Shown: positions 50,058-60,124, counted from the stretch's first letter. The stretch: DNA of 64,000 bases from Ruania suaedae (GCF_021049265.1 NZ_CP088018.1:1860001-1924000), one strand, 5' to 3'. Notes: generated from the letters alone by a model not told the origin. Program-made: numbers and translations.

Positions 50058-51866
50058 ATGAATGAGGTCGACGTCCCCCTGAAGGTCACCACCCCGGACG
50101 AGCTGTCGATCCCGGATCTGCTGGTGGACTGGGCGTCGCAGGACCCCGATCGGGTGCTGCTCGAGCTTCCCGACGGCGACGGCTGGTCGCCGGTGACCGC
50201 GCGCCGCCTGCACGAGCAGGTGACCGGGGTGGCCCGCGGGCTCATCGCCGGAGGCGTCCAGGCCGGGGACCGGGTGGCGATCATGTCCAAGACCCGGGCC
50301 GAGTGGACCATCGCCGACCTGGCCATCTGGTACGCCGGCGGTGTCACGGTGCCGATCTACGAGACCTCCTCCGCGGAGCAGGCCGCCTGGATCCTCTCCG
50401 ACTCCAAGGCTCGCCGGGTGTTCGCCGAGACCGCCGAGCTCGCCACTCTCGCCCGCGAGGCCGCGGCGGACGCGGGTCTGGAGGAGGTCTGGGTCTTCGA
50501 CGACGGCGCCCTCGACCGGCTCACCGAGGCGGGTGCGCAGGTGCCGGAGGAGGCTGTCCGCGAACGCTACGACGCGCTGCGCCTCACCGACCTGGCCACG
50601 ATCATCTACACCTCGGGCACGACCGGCCCACCCAAGGGCGTCGAGCTCACCCACGGCAACTTCGTCGAGCTCACCCGCAACGCGGTCGCCGCCCTGGGCA
50701 AGGACATCCTGCACGACGACGCCCGCACGCTGCTGTTCATGCCGCTCGCGCACGTGTTCGCTCGCTTCGTCTCCATCCTCACCATCTGCGCGGGCGTCCC
50801 GATCGGGCACGTGGGCGACCCCACGACGCTGCTCACCCACATCGCGACCTTCCGCCCCACCTTCATCCTCTCGGTGCCGCGCGTGTTCGAGAAGGTCTAC
50901 AACTCCTCGGAGCAGAAGGCCGCGGCCGGTGGCAAGGTGAAGATCTTCCAGTGGGCGGCGGAGGTCTCGACCGCCTACTCCCGCTCCCTCGATGACGGCG
51001 GCCCCGGGCTGGTGCTGCGCGCGAAGTACGCCCTCGCCGACAAGCTGGTGCTGCACAAGATCCGCGCCGCCCTCGGCGGGCAGGTCGAGTACGCGATCTC
51101 CGGCGGCGCGCCGCTGGGCGACCGGCTCGGCCACTTCTTCCGGGGTGTGGGCGTGCGGGTGCTGGAGGGCTACGGCCTCACCGAGACCACCGCCCCGGTG
51201 ACGGTCAATGTGCCCGACCGCTCGAAGATCGGCACGGTCGGGCCCGCGCTGCCGGGGATCAGCCTGCGCATCGCCGAGGACGGCGAGATCCTCGCGAAGG
51301 GGATCGCGGTCTTCGAGCACTACCACGACAACCCCGAGGAGACCGCTGCGGCGATCACCGACGGGTGGTTCCACACCGGCGACCTCGGCGAGATCGATGA
51401 GGACGGCTACCTGCGCATCACCGGCAGGAAGAAGGAGATCATCGTCACCGCCGGCGGGAAGAACGTGATCCCCTCCCAGCTGGAGGACAAGATCCGTGCT
51501 CACGCCCTGATCAGCCAGTGCGTCGTGATCGGTGACCAGCGCCCGTTCATCGCAGCGCTGCTCACCCTCGACGCCGACATGCTCGCCACGTGGCTCTCCA
51601 ACCAGGGGCTGCCCGAGATGAGCGTGCAGGAGGCGGCCGAGCACCCACAGGTCCAGGAGGCGCTGCAGGGGGCGATCGACCGGGCGAACGCCTCGGTCTC
51701 GCGGGCGGAGTCGGTCCGTCGATTCGAGGTGCTCGGCGAGGACTTCACGGTGGCGGACTACCTGACCCCGAAGATGAGCGTGAAGCGCTCGCTGGTGCTG
51801 GACAACTACAGCGAGACGATCGAGGCCCTGTACGCCAAGGCTGCCGCGGAGCGCGCACAGACCTGA
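50058..51866 (+). CDS. fadD15: long-chain fatty-acid-CoA ligase (FadD15-like)
   Basis: A 602-residue AMP-forming acyl-CoA synthetase. IYTSGTTGPPKGVELTH (about 190-206) is the phosphate-binding loop; GYGLTETTAPV and GWFHTGDLGEIDEDGYL are the adenylation core motifs; GRKKEIIVTAGGKNV begins the C-terminal lid with its catalytic Lys further on in PKMSVKRS. The substrate-tunnel length suggests medium to long acyl chains. It supplies acyl-CoA for FadA/FadB at 1953-5221. ATG 50058 has GAAGGA upstream. Its lid Lys is a plausible acetylation target of the Pat-like protein. Confidence 0.9.
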   Translation: MNEVDVPLKVTTPDELSIPDLLVDWASQDPDRVLLELPDGDGWSPVTARRLHEQVTGVARGLIAGGVQAGDRVAIMSKTRAEWTIADLAIWYAGGVTVPIYETSSAEQAAWILSDSKARRVFAETAELATLAREAAADAGLEEVWVFDDGALDRLTEAGAQVPEEAVRERYDALRLTDLATIIYTSGTTGPPKGVELTHGNFVELTRNAVAALGKDILHDDARTLLFMPLAHVFARFVSILTICAGVPIGHVGDPTTLLTHIATFRPTFILSVPRVFEKVYNSSEQKAAAGGKVKIFQWAAEVSTAYSRSLDDGGPGLVLRAKYALADKLVLHKIRAALGGQVEYAISGGAPLGDRLGHFFRGVGVRVLEGYGLTETTAPVTVNVPDRSKIGTVGPALPGISLRIAEDGEILAKGIAVFEHYHDNPEETAAAITDGWFHTGDLGEIDEDGYLRITGRKKEIIVTAGGKNVIPSQLEDKIRAHALISQCVVIGDQRPFIAALLTLDADMLATWLSNQGLPEMSVQEAAEHPQVQEALQGAIDRANASVSRAESVRRFEVLGEDFTVADYLTPKMSVKRSLVLDNYSETIEALYAKAAAERAQT

Positions 51867-51902
51867 CGGGGTGTCACCGGTGGCGATGTCACCGGTGACA
51901 CG

Positions 51903-51908
51903 TAGCGT
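51903..51908 (+). promoter_or_regulatory. predicted -10 box for the DnaQ/GIY-YIG gene (leaderless)
   Basis: TAGCGT ends five bases before the GTG at 51914 and eight before the ATG at 51917. Confidence 0.45.
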
Positions 51909-51913
51909 GCGCG

Positions 51914-53812
51914 GTGATGATCGAGAACCTGCTCCGACCCGCCCCCGGCCGGCGGTTGCTGCGCGAGGACGAGGCGCCACGCGGCGCTCCCGTCCAGCTC
52001 GGCCTGGACGAGATCGGCACGCCCCTGGTCGATGCGACCTTCGTGGTCGTGGACCTGGAGACGACCGGTGGTTCGCCGCGCGAGAGTGCCATCACCGAGA
52101 TCGGCGCCGTCAAGGTGCGCGGGGGCGAGGTGATCGGTGAGTTCCAGACCCTGGTCAATCCGGGCACCGGGATCCCGCCGACGATCACGGTCCTGACCGG
52201 GATCACCAACGCGATGGTGCTCACGGCCCCACCGATCACCGAGGTGCTCCCGGCCTTTCTCGACTTCTCCCATGGCGCGATCTTGGTGGCGCACAACGCC
52301 CGGTTCGACGTGGGGTTCCTGCGCGCCGCGTGCGAGCGGATGGACCTGGCGTGGCCGCGCCCCCAGGTCGTGGACACCGTGGCGCTCGCACGCCGGGTGG
52401 TGACCAGGGACGAGGCGCCCAACCACAAGCTCGCCAGCCTCGCGCGGTTGTTCGGCTCCGCCACCGCCCCGGATCACCGCGCGCTCACCGACGCCCGGGC
52501 GACGGTCGATGTGCTGCACGCGCTGCTCAGTCGGATGGCCGGCCTCGGCGTGACCCACGTGGAGGACCTCGTCACCGCGGCCGACCCCGTCCCCGCGGCG
52601 CGGCGTCGGAAGTCGACTCTCGCGGACGGTCTCCCGACGGGCCCGGGCGTCTACCAGTTCCTCGGGCCGAGTGGCGACATCCTCTACGTCGGAACGGCGG
52701 TCAACCTGCGCCGTCGCGTCCGCAGCTACTTCACGGCGGCCGAGAAGCGCCGGCGGATCAGCGAGATGGTCGACCTCGCCACGGCGGTGCGACCGGTGCC
52801 CTGCGCGACCGAGCTCGAGGCCGCTGTGCGCGAGCTGCGCGCGATCGCCGAGCACCGGCCCCCCTACAACCGCCGTTCCCGTGCTCCCGAGCGTCAGCCG
52901 TGGGTGCGCCTCACCGACGAGGCCTACCCCCGGCTGTCCGTCGTGCGCCACGTGCCCGAAGCCGCTGCGGGCCGGGCGATCGGGCCCTTCAGTTCGCGCG
53001 ACCAGGCCGAGCTCGCCGTCGCCGCACTGGTGGCAGCCACCGGGCTGCGCACCTGTCGCCAGCGACTCCCCCGCACGCCCCGCCCCTCCGCGTCGGCCTG
53101 CGTTCTCGCCGAGATGGGCTCGTGCGTCGCGCCGTGCGTGCAGCACACCGGCGGGGAGTACGACGAGCGGGTGCAACGAGCGCTGGCCGCGCTGGGAGGG
53201 GACGCGAGCGATGTGGTGGCGGCTGCTCGCGCGAGTATCACCCGGCTCTCGCGCCAGCAGCGCTACGAGGAGGCCGGCCGGCGCCGCGACGAGCTGCTGG
53301 CGTACCTACGTGGGGCCTCCCGCACCGAGCGGCACGCGCCGCTGCGACGGGCTCCCCAGATCATCGCCGCCTGTCGCCGCCCCGACGGTGGCTGGGAGCT
53401 GCTGCTCGTGCGGTACGGCCGGTTCGCCGGCACCGCGGTGAGCTCGCGGGGTGCGCCCGTGATGAGCGTGGTGGAGGCCCTGGCAGCCAGTGGCGAGCAG
53501 GTGGAGGCGCCGGCCGGCCTCCCGGGGGCTGCCACCGCCGAGGAGACCGAGCTGATCCTGCGCTGGCTGGAGCGACCGGGGTGCCGGCTGGTCGAGGCGA
53601 CCCTCGAGGCGCCGGACGAGGCGGCCGAGGGCAGCGGCGAGGCCGGGTGGTGCCTGCCGCTGACGGGTGCGAGCGCGGCGCTCCCCCGGCTGCACGAGCT
53701 GCTCTCGCGTCAGACCGAGCACGAGGTGCTCGGGCCCGACCCGCAGGAGTCGGTGGCCCGCCTCGCCGCGGCGATGGGGAGGCGCACCTCAGGCGTCACC
53801 GGCGCGGCATGA
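51914..53812 (+). CDS. DEDDh exonuclease fused to GIY-YIG (UvrC-like) nuclease
   Basis: A 632-residue two-nuclease fusion. The N-terminal DnaQ-like 3'-5' exonuclease (about 38-215) has Asp47 and Glu49 in VVDLETTG, Asp in HNARFDVGFL and the His/Asp pair in DHRALTDARATVD. The GIY-YIG domain (about 240-325) starts PTGPGVYQFLGPSGDILYVG and continues with NLRRRVRSYF. A UvrC-like Cys-bearing region (CVAPCVQH) and a UVR-like helix QQRYEEAGRRRDELLAYL (about 445-465) follow; the RNase H-like half of UvrC is missing. It matches mycobacterial Rv2191 by position. A damage-repair role is inferred. Start may be GTG 51914 or ATG 51917. Confidence 0.88.
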   Translation: MMIENLLRPAPGRRLLREDEAPRGAPVQLGLDEIGTPLVDATFVVVDLETTGGSPRESAITEIGAVKVRGGEVIGEFQTLVNPGTGIPPTITVLTGITNAMVLTAPPITEVLPAFLDFSHGAILVAHNARFDVGFLRAACERMDLAWPRPQVVDTVALARRVVTRDEAPNHKLASLARLFGSATAPDHRALTDARATVDVLHALLSRMAGLGVTHVEDLVTAADPVPAARRRKSTLADGLPTGPGVYQFLGPSGDILYVGTAVNLRRRVRSYFTAAEKRRRISEMVDLATAVRPVPCATELEAAVRELRAIAEHRPPYNRRSRAPERQPWVRLTDEAYPRLSVVRHVPEAAAGRAIGPFSSRDQAELAVAALVAATGLRTCRQRLPRTPRPSASACVLAEMGSCVAPCVQHTGGEYDERVQRALAALGGDASDVVAAARASITRLSRQQRYEEAGRRRDELLAYLRGASRTERHAPLRRAPQIIAACRRPDGGWELLLVRYGRFAGTAVSSRGAPVMSVVEALAASGEQVEAPAGLPGAATAEETELILRWLERPGCRLVEATLEAPDEAAEGSGEAGWCLPLTGASAALPRLHELLSRQTEHEVLGPDPQESVARLAAAMGRRTSGVTGAA

Positions 53813-53885
53813 TGGAGACATACGCGGCGTCCCAGCCACCGACGGCGCGCCGCCCAGATCAGGACACCGAACCGAGGAGACGCAC

Positions 53886-54167
53886 ATGATCACGGCGATC
53901 GTCCACATCGACGTCGAGGCCGACCGTATCCCGGAGGTCGCCGGCGCGGTCGCCGACCTTCCCGGCGTCACCGAGGCCTACTCCACCACCGGCGATGTCG
54001 ACATCATCGCCATCGTCCGGGTCGATCAGCACGACATGCTCGCCGACGTCATCGCGGACCGGATCTCGAAGGTGACCGGGGTGGTCCGGACCCGGACGTT
54101 CATCGCCTTCCAGGCCTACTCCCAGCACGACCTGGAAGCGGCGTTCGCCCTGGGCCTGGACGACTGA
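53886..54167 (+). CDS. Lrp/AsnC ligand-binding (RAM) domain protein
   Basis: A 93-residue stand-alone RAM domain: beta-alpha-beta-beta-alpha-beta fold with the conserved VTEAYSTTGDVDIIAIVRV. It lacks the DNA-binding helix-turn-helix of full Lrp regulators, so it may bind an amino acid and modulate another protein. ATG at 53886 has GAGGAG six bases upstream. It converges on trpD with 41 bases between stops; a tie to tryptophan sensing is tempting but unproven. Confidence 0.9.
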   Translation: MITAIVHIDVEADRIPEVAGAVADLPGVTEAYSTTGDVDIIAIVRVDQHDMLADVIADRISKVTGVVRTRTFIAFQAYSQHDLEAAFALGLDD

Positions 54168-54185
54168 GGACAGCCTCCCGCGCAC

Positions 54186-54208
54186 GCCCGGGTCTCAGCG
54201 ATCCGGGC
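54186..54208. terminator. possible convergent terminator
   Basis: Six-base arms GCCCGG and CCGGGC with an 11-base loop between the Lrp-like and trpD stops. Confidence 0.35.
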
Positions 54209-55270
54209 TCAGTCGTCGTGGCTGGCCTGCACCCAGCCGGCGAGCGCACGCGCGGCGGCGCCCTCGTCGATCGAACGCCGAGCGGCCTCGATCCCAGCCG
54301 CGAACCGCTCCAGCAGCGAGCCCTCGCCCATGCCGGGCGACCCGCCGTGCGCAACGAGACCCGCCGCGGCATTGAGCAGCACGGCGTCCCGCACCGCCCC
54401 GGGTGCGCCGGCGAGGAGGTCCCGGGCGACCTGGGCATTGACCGCGGCGTCCCCGCCGCGCAGATCCGCCAGCGTGGCACGGGCCATGCCGAACTCGCGC
54501 GTCGCGTCGATGACGTGCTCGCGGACCTCGCAGCCGGCGGCCTCCCAGACCCGGGCGGGCGCCGTCGTGGCGAGCTCGTCCAGGCCGTCCTCACTGCGGA
54601 AGACCAGAGCGCTGGTGCCGCGCTGCGCGAGGACGCCCGCCATGATCGGTGCCATCCGCAGATCACCGACCCCGATCGCACCCGCGCGCGGACGCGCGGG
54701 GTTGGTCAGCGGCCCGAGCACGTTGAACGCCGTCGCCACGCCGAGTCCGCTCCGCGCGGCGGCGGCGTGGCGGAAGCCGGGGTGGAAGACCCGGGCGAAC
54801 AGGAAGGTGATCCCCGCGCGGGCGGCCACTCGCTCGACGGCCCGCGGGTCGAGGTCCAACCGCACGCCGAGCGCCTCGAGCACGTCGGCGGAGCCGGAGG
54901 ACGAGGACGCCGCACGATTGCCGTGCTTGACCACCCGGACCCCCGCACCGGCCACCACCAGCGCCGCCATCGTGGAGATGTTGACGCTCCGGTGCCGGTC
55001 TCCGCCGGTACCGACGATGTCGACGGCGTCGTCGTCGATCGATACGGGCAGGGCGTGACGCAACATCGCCTCCGCGAGTCCGGTGACCTCGGCCACCGTC
55101 TCCCCCTTGGCGCGCAGGGCCACCAGGAGGCCACCGAGCGCGACGGGTTCGCTCGCCCCGGACATCACCTGATCCATCACCCAGGACGTCTCCGCCGCGC
55201 TCAGGTCCTCCCCGGCGATCACGGAGGTGATCAGGTCCGGCCAGGTCGGCCCCGGCGCGGGGACCCTCAT
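54209..55270 (-). CDS. trpD: anthranilate phosphoribosyltransferase
   Basis: A 353-residue enzyme that joins anthranilate to PRPP, the second step of tryptophan synthesis. The PRPP-binding [14 protein letters not shown] (87-100), [15 protein letters not shown] and the metal-binding GLDELA segment are present. ATG at 55270 overlaps the stop of the upstream receiver-like gene by four bases (ATGA). It is separate from other trp genes, as in mycobacteria (Rv2192c, from memory), beside ctaE. PRPP for it may come from Prs at 5242. Confidence 0.93.
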   Translation of the reverse strand: MRVPAPGPTWPDLITSVIAGEDLSAAETSWVMDQVMSGASEPVALGGLLVALRAKGETVAEVTGLAEAMLRHALPVSIDDDAVDIVGTGGDRHRSVNISTMAALVVAGAGVRVVKHGNRAASSSSGSADVLEALGVRLDLDPRAVERVAARAGITFLFARVFHPGFRHAAAARSGLGVATAFNVLGPLTNPARPRAGAIGVGDLRMAPIMAGVLAQRGTSALVFRSEDGLDELATTAPARVWEAAGCEVREHVIDATREFGMARATLADLRGGDAAVNAQVARDLLAGAPGAVRDAVLLNAAAGLVAHGGSPGMGEGSLLERFAAGIEAARRSIDEGAAARALAGWVQASHDD

Positions 55271-55689
55271 CGGCGGCGGACCAGATCGGCCATGGTCTCC
55301 TGCAGCGTGATCGGATCCAGCGGCATCGAGACCACGGCATCGGCTTCCGACCACGACGCCAGCCAGGCGTCCTGGGCGCGGGCGATCAGCAGCAGCACCG
55401 GTGGGCACCGGTAGATCTCGGTCTTGAGCGAACGGCACAGGCCCATCCCACCGAACTTCGCCGACTCGCCGTCGAGCACGAGCAGGTCGTAGCTGCCGTG
55501 CTCGACGTAGTCCACGACGGCGTCCGGTGTGGCGGCCTCGTGCCACCGGATCCGTGGGGTGTCGATCGAGGCGCGGCGGCCCACGCCGGTGAGCACCTGC
55601 TCGCGGGTGGTGACGTCGTCGCTGTACAGCAGCACCGACACCGTCTCCTCGGCCCCGGGGGCCTTCGCATCCTGCTGCGCGGCGGTCAT
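55267..55689 (-). CDS. degenerate response-regulator receiver domain protein
   Basis: A 140-residue stand-alone receiver fold. The acidic pocket is YSDD near residue 20 and the presumed phospho-Asp lies in LLVLDGE, but the conserved Thr/Ser after strand four is Ile-Ala (LLLIARAQD) and the Lys before Pro after strand five is Met (VVSMPLDP). It has no output domain and no kinase neighbour. The start at 55689 has AAGG at proper spacing and follows a TAGGAT box; earlier in-frame ATGs fall in or before that box. Its ATGA overlap ties its translation to trpD. Probably a phosphorylation-independent protein-interaction module. Confidence 0.75.
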   Translation of the reverse strand: MTAAQQDAKAPGAEETVSVLLYSDDVTTREQVLTGVGRRASIDTPRIRWHEAATPDAVVDYVEHGSYDLLVLDGESAKFGGMGLCRSLKTEIYRCPPVLLLIARAQDAWLASWSEADAVVSMPLDPITLQETMADLVRRR

Positions 55690-55741
55690 CATGATCCTTC
55701 CGTCGCGGGGCGCTGGGCCCGCACCGTCGTGGTCCGTGCTC

Positions 55742-55747
55742 ATCCTA
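55742..55747 (-). promoter_or_regulatory. predicted -10 box for the receiver-trpD operon
   Basis: TAGGAT on the minus strand; transcript would begin near 55735 with a leader of about 46 bases. Confidence 0.4.
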
Positions 55748-55910
55748 GCCACCCTGCCACCCGGCACGGTGACGCGAGCGAGACGACGGCCAACGCCGGT
55801 TCGTCATCTCCTCGCCGGCGCGACGCGCCCGTAGATCACGTTTGGCCCACAATTTCGCCGGTCGGTGCCGATACCCCGGCGCGCGGTCCCCACCACGCCC
55901 CGAATCGGGC

Positions 55911-55916
55911 CATAAT
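55911..55916 (+). promoter_or_regulatory. predicted -10 box for ctaE-qcrCAB (leaderless)
   Basis: CATAAT ends six bases before the GTG at 55923, in a 233-base divergent gap. Confidence 0.5.
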
Positions 55917-55922
55917 GACAAG

Positions 55923-56558
55923 GTGTCGTCTGCAACCACCACCCCGCACCTGGCGGTGAACCGTCCCAACCTGACTCAGGTGGGCACCATCGTCTGGCTC
56001 TCCTCCGAGCTGATGTTCTTCGCCGGGCTGTTCGCGATGTACTTCACCCACCGGTCGGTCGCCGGCCCCGAGGTGTGGAACGAGGGCTACGAGTTCCTCA
56101 ACATCACCTTCTCCGGCATCAACACCGTGATCCTGGTGCTGAGTTCGGTCACGTGCCAGCTCGGCGTCTGGGCAGCGGAACGATTCCAGGCGGTGCGCAC
56201 CGGCCGTGTGTGGCAGATCACCCGCTGGGGGATGCAGGAGTGGTTCATCCTCACCTACCTGATGGGGGCGACGTTCATCGCCGGTCAGGTCTTCGAGTAC
56301 GCCGAGCTGGCTCACGCCGGTCTGACGCTGCAGAACTCCACCTACGGGTCCGTCTTCTACCTGGCCACCGGGTTCCACGGTCTCCACGTGGTCGGCGGAC
56401 TCATCGCGTTCCTGTTCGTGCTGCTGCGCTCCTTCGCCGCCCATCGGTTCGGCGAGCACGAGGCCACGACCGCGCTCGTGGTCTCCTATTACTGGCACTT
56501 CGTCGATGCCGTCTGGATCGTGCTGTTCGGCGTGATCTACCTGCTCCCGATGCTCTGA
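55923..56558 (+). CDS. ctaE: cytochrome c oxidase subunit III
   Basis: A 211-residue membrane protein of the aa3-type oxidase with five transmembrane helices, the usual number for the short bacterial form. Conserved elements include [27 protein letters not shown] with His residues, and the terminal [22 protein letters not shown] at 55923 lies six bases after CATAAT. It opens the operon ctaE-qcrC-qcrA-qcrB, so oxidase and bcc genes are expressed together, as their supercomplex requires. Confidence 0.93.
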   Translation: MSSATTTPHLAVNRPNLTQVGTIVWLSSELMFFAGLFAMYFTHRSVAGPEVWNEGYEFLNITFSGINTVILVLSSVTCQLGVWAAERFQAVRTGRVWQITRWGMQEWFILTYLMGATFIAGQVFEYAELAHAGLTLQNSTYGSVFYLATGFHGLHVVGGLIAFLFVLLRSFAAHRFGEHEATTALVVSYYWHFVDAVWIVLFGVIYLLPML

Positions 56559-56613
56559 CGCGACCGTCAGAGGCGTCCATCCGTTCCCCCACCCGATTCG
56601 AGGATTCGTAGAA

Positions 56614-57393
56614 GTGAAGGCTTTAGCGGCGAGGCGACGGCACCGGTTGGCGCCGGTCATCCTGATGACGCTTGCGCTCCTGCTCACCGGCGCCGTGTAC
56701 GCGGCGTTCGCTCCGAGCGCGGCCCAGGCCGAGACCGCCAGCCCCGACGATCTGACCCAGGGCGAACGTCTGTTCATCACGAACTGCTCGACCTGCCATG
56801 GCCTCGAGGCCGAGGGCACGCCCGAGGCGCCCTCGCTGATCGGCGTCGGGGCCGCATCGGTGCACTTCCAGATCGTCACCGGCCGGATGCCGATGGACGC
56901 GAACTCGCCGCAGGCCGAGGCCAAGCCGCCGCAGCTCACCGAGGAGCAGGCACGTCAGGTCTCCGCCTACATCGCCGCCATGGGTCCCGGGCCGTCGATC
57001 CCGTCCGCGGAGCAGGTCGACCCTGCCCTCGGTGATGCCGCCGTCGGTGGTGCGCTCTTCCGCACCAACTGCGCGATGTGCCACAACGCGGTCGGCGCCG
57101 GAGGCGCCCTGACCGAGGGCAAGTACGCCCCGGCGCTGTACGAGTCCACGCCCACGGAGATCTACGAGGCGATGCTCACCGGTCCGCAGTCGATGCCGGT
57201 GTTCAACGACGCCACGCTCACCGAGCAGGACAAGCGCGACATCATCACCTTCCTCGTCGAGCAGCGCGAGCCCAACCCGGGCGGCCTCAGCCTCGGCTCG
57301 ATCGGGCCGGTCTCCGAGGGTGTGTGGGTGTTCGTCGTCGGGATGGGTGTGCTGATCGGCGCCGCGGTGTGGATCGGAGCGAGGTCGTCATGA
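56614..57393 (+). CDS. qcrC: diheme cytochrome c subunit of the bcc complex
   Basis: A 259-residue membrane-anchored cytochrome cc. A transmembrane helix at about 14-38 anchors it; two heme c sites, CSTCH (about 57-61) and CAMCH (about 153-157), lie in two cytochrome c domains facing outside, with Met ligands likely in GRMPMD and QSMPVF; a second helix at about 233-255 ends the protein. The diheme form replaces soluble cytochrome c in actinobacteria by passing electrons directly to CtaC. GTG 56614 has GAGG upstream. The stop overlaps qcrA (ATGA). Confidence 0.94.
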   Translation: MKALAARRRHRLAPVILMTLALLLTGAVYAAFAPSAAQAETASPDDLTQGERLFITNCSTCHGLEAEGTPEAPSLIGVGAASVHFQIVTGRMPMDANSPQAEAKPPQLTEEQARQVSAYIAAMGPGPSIPSAEQVDPALGDAAVGGALFRTNCAMCHNAVGAGGALTEGKYAPALYESTPTEIYEAMLTGPQSMPVFNDATLTEQDKRDIITFLVEQREPNPGGLSLGSIGPVSEGVWVFVVGMGVLIGAAVWIGARSS

Positions 57394-58439
57394 GTACTGG
57401 GAACAGTGGGAACGCTGAGAACACAGAGCTGACCACGCGGGACGGCGAGCTGGTCTCGTTCGAGAACCCTGGTCTGGGTCCGCACCGCCCTCGGCTCGGC
57501 GACGAGGACCCGAAGGCCGCCAAGCGCTCCGAGCGTCAGGTCGTCGGCCTCTTCGTCGTCTCGATCCTCGCCACGATCGGTGGCGTGGTGGGCTACTTCG
57601 CCTTCCCGGTGGCCGAGGCGGACGCGGACAACGTCCGGCTCTCCACCCTGGTCCTCGGTCTCGGTCTGGGGCTGGGCATGCTCGGGATCGGCACGGCCGC
57701 CGTGCACTGGGCGAAGAGCCTCATGAACGACCACGAGAAGATCGAGGAGCGGCACGAGCAGCGTGGCGACGATGCCACCCGTGAACGCGCCGTCGAGATG
57801 CTGCAGGAGGGTGCCGACGATTCCGGCATCGCTCGCCGCCCCGTGCTCAAGGGAGCCTTCGGCGCGGCGCTGGCACTCGCGCCGCTGACCTTCGTGGTCC
57901 CGCTGGTCGGGAACCTGGGTGCGGACTGGAACGTCTCGAAGTTCCGGCACACCGCCTGGGCCGGGACCCCGGACGGCGGCCCGCGCTATCTCGCGACCGA
58001 CCCGACCGACCGCCGGATCAAGGCCTCCGACATCACTCGCGGCAGCATGGTCCACGTCATGCCGCACCGACTGCCGGAGGAGGAGCACTACCTCGAGGAG
58101 AAGGCCAAGGCGGTCGTCATCCTGATGCGGGTCGATCCCTCCATCCTGAAAGAGCCCGAGGAACGACGAGGCTGGTCCTATGAGGGCATCGTCGCGTACT
58201 CGAAGGTCTGCACCCACGTCGGATGCCCCGTCGCGCTCTACGAGCAGCAGACCCATCACGTCCTGTGCCCGTGCCACCAGTCCACCTTCGACATCACCGA
58301 CCAGGCGAAGGTGGTCTTCGGACCGGCGAAGCGACCCCTCCCCCAGCTGCCGATCGCAGTGGACGACGAGGGCTACCTCTACGCGCAGCAGGACTTCGAC
58401 GAGCCGGTCGGCCCGAGCTACTGGGAGCGAGAGAGATGA
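57390..58439 (+). CDS. qcrA: Rieske iron-sulfur subunit of the bcc complex
   Basis: A 349-residue Rieske protein. Three transmembrane helices (about 50-72, 85-108 and 155-175) replace the single anchor of proteobacterial homologues. The [2Fe-2S] site is CTHVGCPV and CPCHQSTFD (about 272-297), with two Cys and two His ligands plus the disulfide pair. A charged insertion NDHEKIEERHEQRGDD lies between helices two and three. Start ATG 57390 overlaps the qcrC stop and its TGA overlaps the qcrB ATG. Confidence 0.94.
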   Translation: MSTGNSGNAENTELTTRDGELVSFENPGLGPHRPRLGDEDPKAAKRSERQVVGLFVVSILATIGGVVGYFAFPVAEADADNVRLSTLVLGLGLGLGMLGIGTAAVHWAKSLMNDHEKIEERHEQRGDDATRERAVEMLQEGADDSGIARRPVLKGAFGAALALAPLTFVVPLVGNLGADWNVSKFRHTAWAGTPDGGPRYLATDPTDRRIKASDITRGSMVHVMPHRLPEEEHYLEEKAKAVVILMRVDPSILKEPEERRGWSYEGIVAYSKVCTHVGCPVALYEQQTHHVLCPCHQSTFDITDQAKVVFGPAKRPLPQLPIAVDDEGYLYAQQDFDEPVGPSYWERER

Positions 58440-60124
58440 GCACCCGTACGCAGGTACCGCAGCAGCGCAAGACGTCGCCGGCCGTGGCCGGCGGGGCGGA
58501 CTTCCTGGACACCCGTGTGGGTGCCTCGAAGCTGGTGAAGGAGTTCGCCCGCAAGGTCTTCCCGGACCACTGGTCGTTCCTCCTGGGCGAGATCGCCCTG
58601 TTCAGCTTCGTGGTGCTGATCCTCAGCGGAGTCTTCCTCACCGCCTTCTTCGTGCCGAGCATGGCCGAGACGCACTACCCCGAGGACGCGCTGCCCGTCA
58701 GCATGCAGGGGTTGGAGATGACCGAGGCGTTCGCCTCGACGGTGCACATGTCCTTCCACGTGCCCGGCGGACTGCTGATGCGCCAGATCCACCACTGGGC
58801 AGCGCTGATGTTCGTCGGCGCCATGGTCGTGCACATGATGCGCGTGTTCTTCACCGGTGCCTTCCGGCGCCCGCGTGAGCTGAACTGGTTGGTCGGCTTC
58901 ACGCTCCTCATCCTCGGCCTGGCCGCCGGCTTCACCGGCTACTCGCTGCCCGATGACGTGCTCTCGGGCAACGGCCTGCGGATCGCCGACGGCGTGCTCC
59001 GGGCGATCCCGCTCATCGGCAGCTACGGCAGCTACGCGCTGTTCGGCGGGGAGTTCCCCGGTACCGACATCATCCCGCGCCTGTTCACCGCGCACATCCT
59101 GCTCGTGCCGGGGTTGATCCTCGCGCTGATCGCCGTGCACCTGTTCCTCATCGTCTGGCACAAGCACACCCAGTTCCCGGGCCCGGGACGCACCGACCGG
59201 AACGTGGTCGGCTACCCCCTGTTCCCCGTCTACACCGCCAAGGCCGGTGGCTTCTTCTTCATCGTCTTCGGCGTGCTGGCGGTGATGGGTGCCACGATGA
59301 GCATCAACAACGTCTGGAACTACGGCCCCTACGATCCGTCGATCGTCGGCGCGGGCGCCCAGCCCGACTGGTACATGCTGTTCCTGGAGGGATCGCTGCG
59401 CCTGATGCCCGGCGAGACCGAGTGGGTGATCGGCGGCTACACGCTCTCCATGAACGTGCTGGTCCCCGGGGTGGTGGTGCCCGGCATCCTGTTCACCGTG
59501 CTGGCGCTGTTCCCGTTCATCGAGAACTTCGCCACCAAGGACACCGGCGAGCACCATGTGCTCGACCGGCCCCGCAACGCCCCGGTCCGCACGGCCGCCG
59601 GTGTCTCGATCCTCAGCGCCTTCTTCGTGCTGGTCGCTGCCGGGTCCAACGACATCATGGCCACCCACTTCCACCTGTCGCTGAACGCGATCACCTGGGC
59701 GTTCCGGGTGCTGATCTTCGTGCTCCCGGTGGTCTCGTTCGTCGTCACCAAGCGCATCTGCCTGAGCCTGCAACGCAAGGATCGCGAGCTGGTGCTGCAC
59801 GGGCACGAGACGGGACGCGTGGTGCGGTTCGCCTCGGGTGAGTACATCGAGGTTCACCGCCCCCTGGATGACTACGAGCGCTGGGTGCTGGTCGCCCACG
59901 AACCCCGACGCCCGCTCGAGATCGCTCCCGAGGAGGACGCCTCCGGTGTGCGCCGGCCCACCTACAGCAGGGATCGGCTGCGTCAGCGGGTCTCGCGCTT
60001 CTTCTACGAGGACCGGATCGAGCCGGTGACGCCGTCCGAGTTGTCCGCCGCACACTCCCACGGCGAGCACGACGAGGTCGAGGCCAGTCCCGCCCGCGAG
60101 ACGATCGGAGCATCCTCGCGCTGA
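58436..60124 (+). CDS. qcrB: cytochrome b subunit of the bcc complex
   Basis: A 562-residue cytochrome b with eight core helices. Heme ligands are seen in [21 protein letters not shown] and in [20 protein letters not shown]; the quinol-site PDWY motif appears as QPDWYMLF, as in mycobacterial QcrB. A soluble C-terminal extension of about 130 residues (about 430-562) ends His/Glu-rich. It oxidises menaquinol and is the target of Q203-type inhibitors in mycobacteria. ATG 58436 overlaps the qcrA stop (ATGA). Confidence 0.94.
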   Translation: MSTRTQVPQQRKTSPAVAGGADFLDTRVGASKLVKEFARKVFPDHWSFLLGEIALFSFVVLILSGVFLTAFFVPSMAETHYPEDALPVSMQGLEMTEAFASTVHMSFHVPGGLLMRQIHHWAALMFVGAMVVHMMRVFFTGAFRRPRELNWLVGFTLLILGLAAGFTGYSLPDDVLSGNGLRIADGVLRAIPLIGSYGSYALFGGEFPGTDIIPRLFTAHILLVPGLILALIAVHLFLIVWHKHTQFPGPGRTDRNVVGYPLFPVYTAKAGGFFFIVFGVLAVMGATMSINNVWNYGPYDPSIVGAGAQPDWYMLFLEGSLRLMPGETEWVIGGYTLSMNVLVPGVVVPGILFTVLALFPFIENFATKDTGEHHVLDRPRNAPVRTAAGVSILSAFFVLVAAGSNDIMATHFHLSLNAITWAFRVLIFVLPVVSFVVTKRICLSLQRKDRELVLHGHETGRVVRFASGEYIEVHRPLDDYERWVLVAHEPRRPLEIAPEEDASGVRRPTYSRDRLRQRVSRFFYEDRIEPVTPSELSAAHSHGEHDEVEASPARETIGASSR

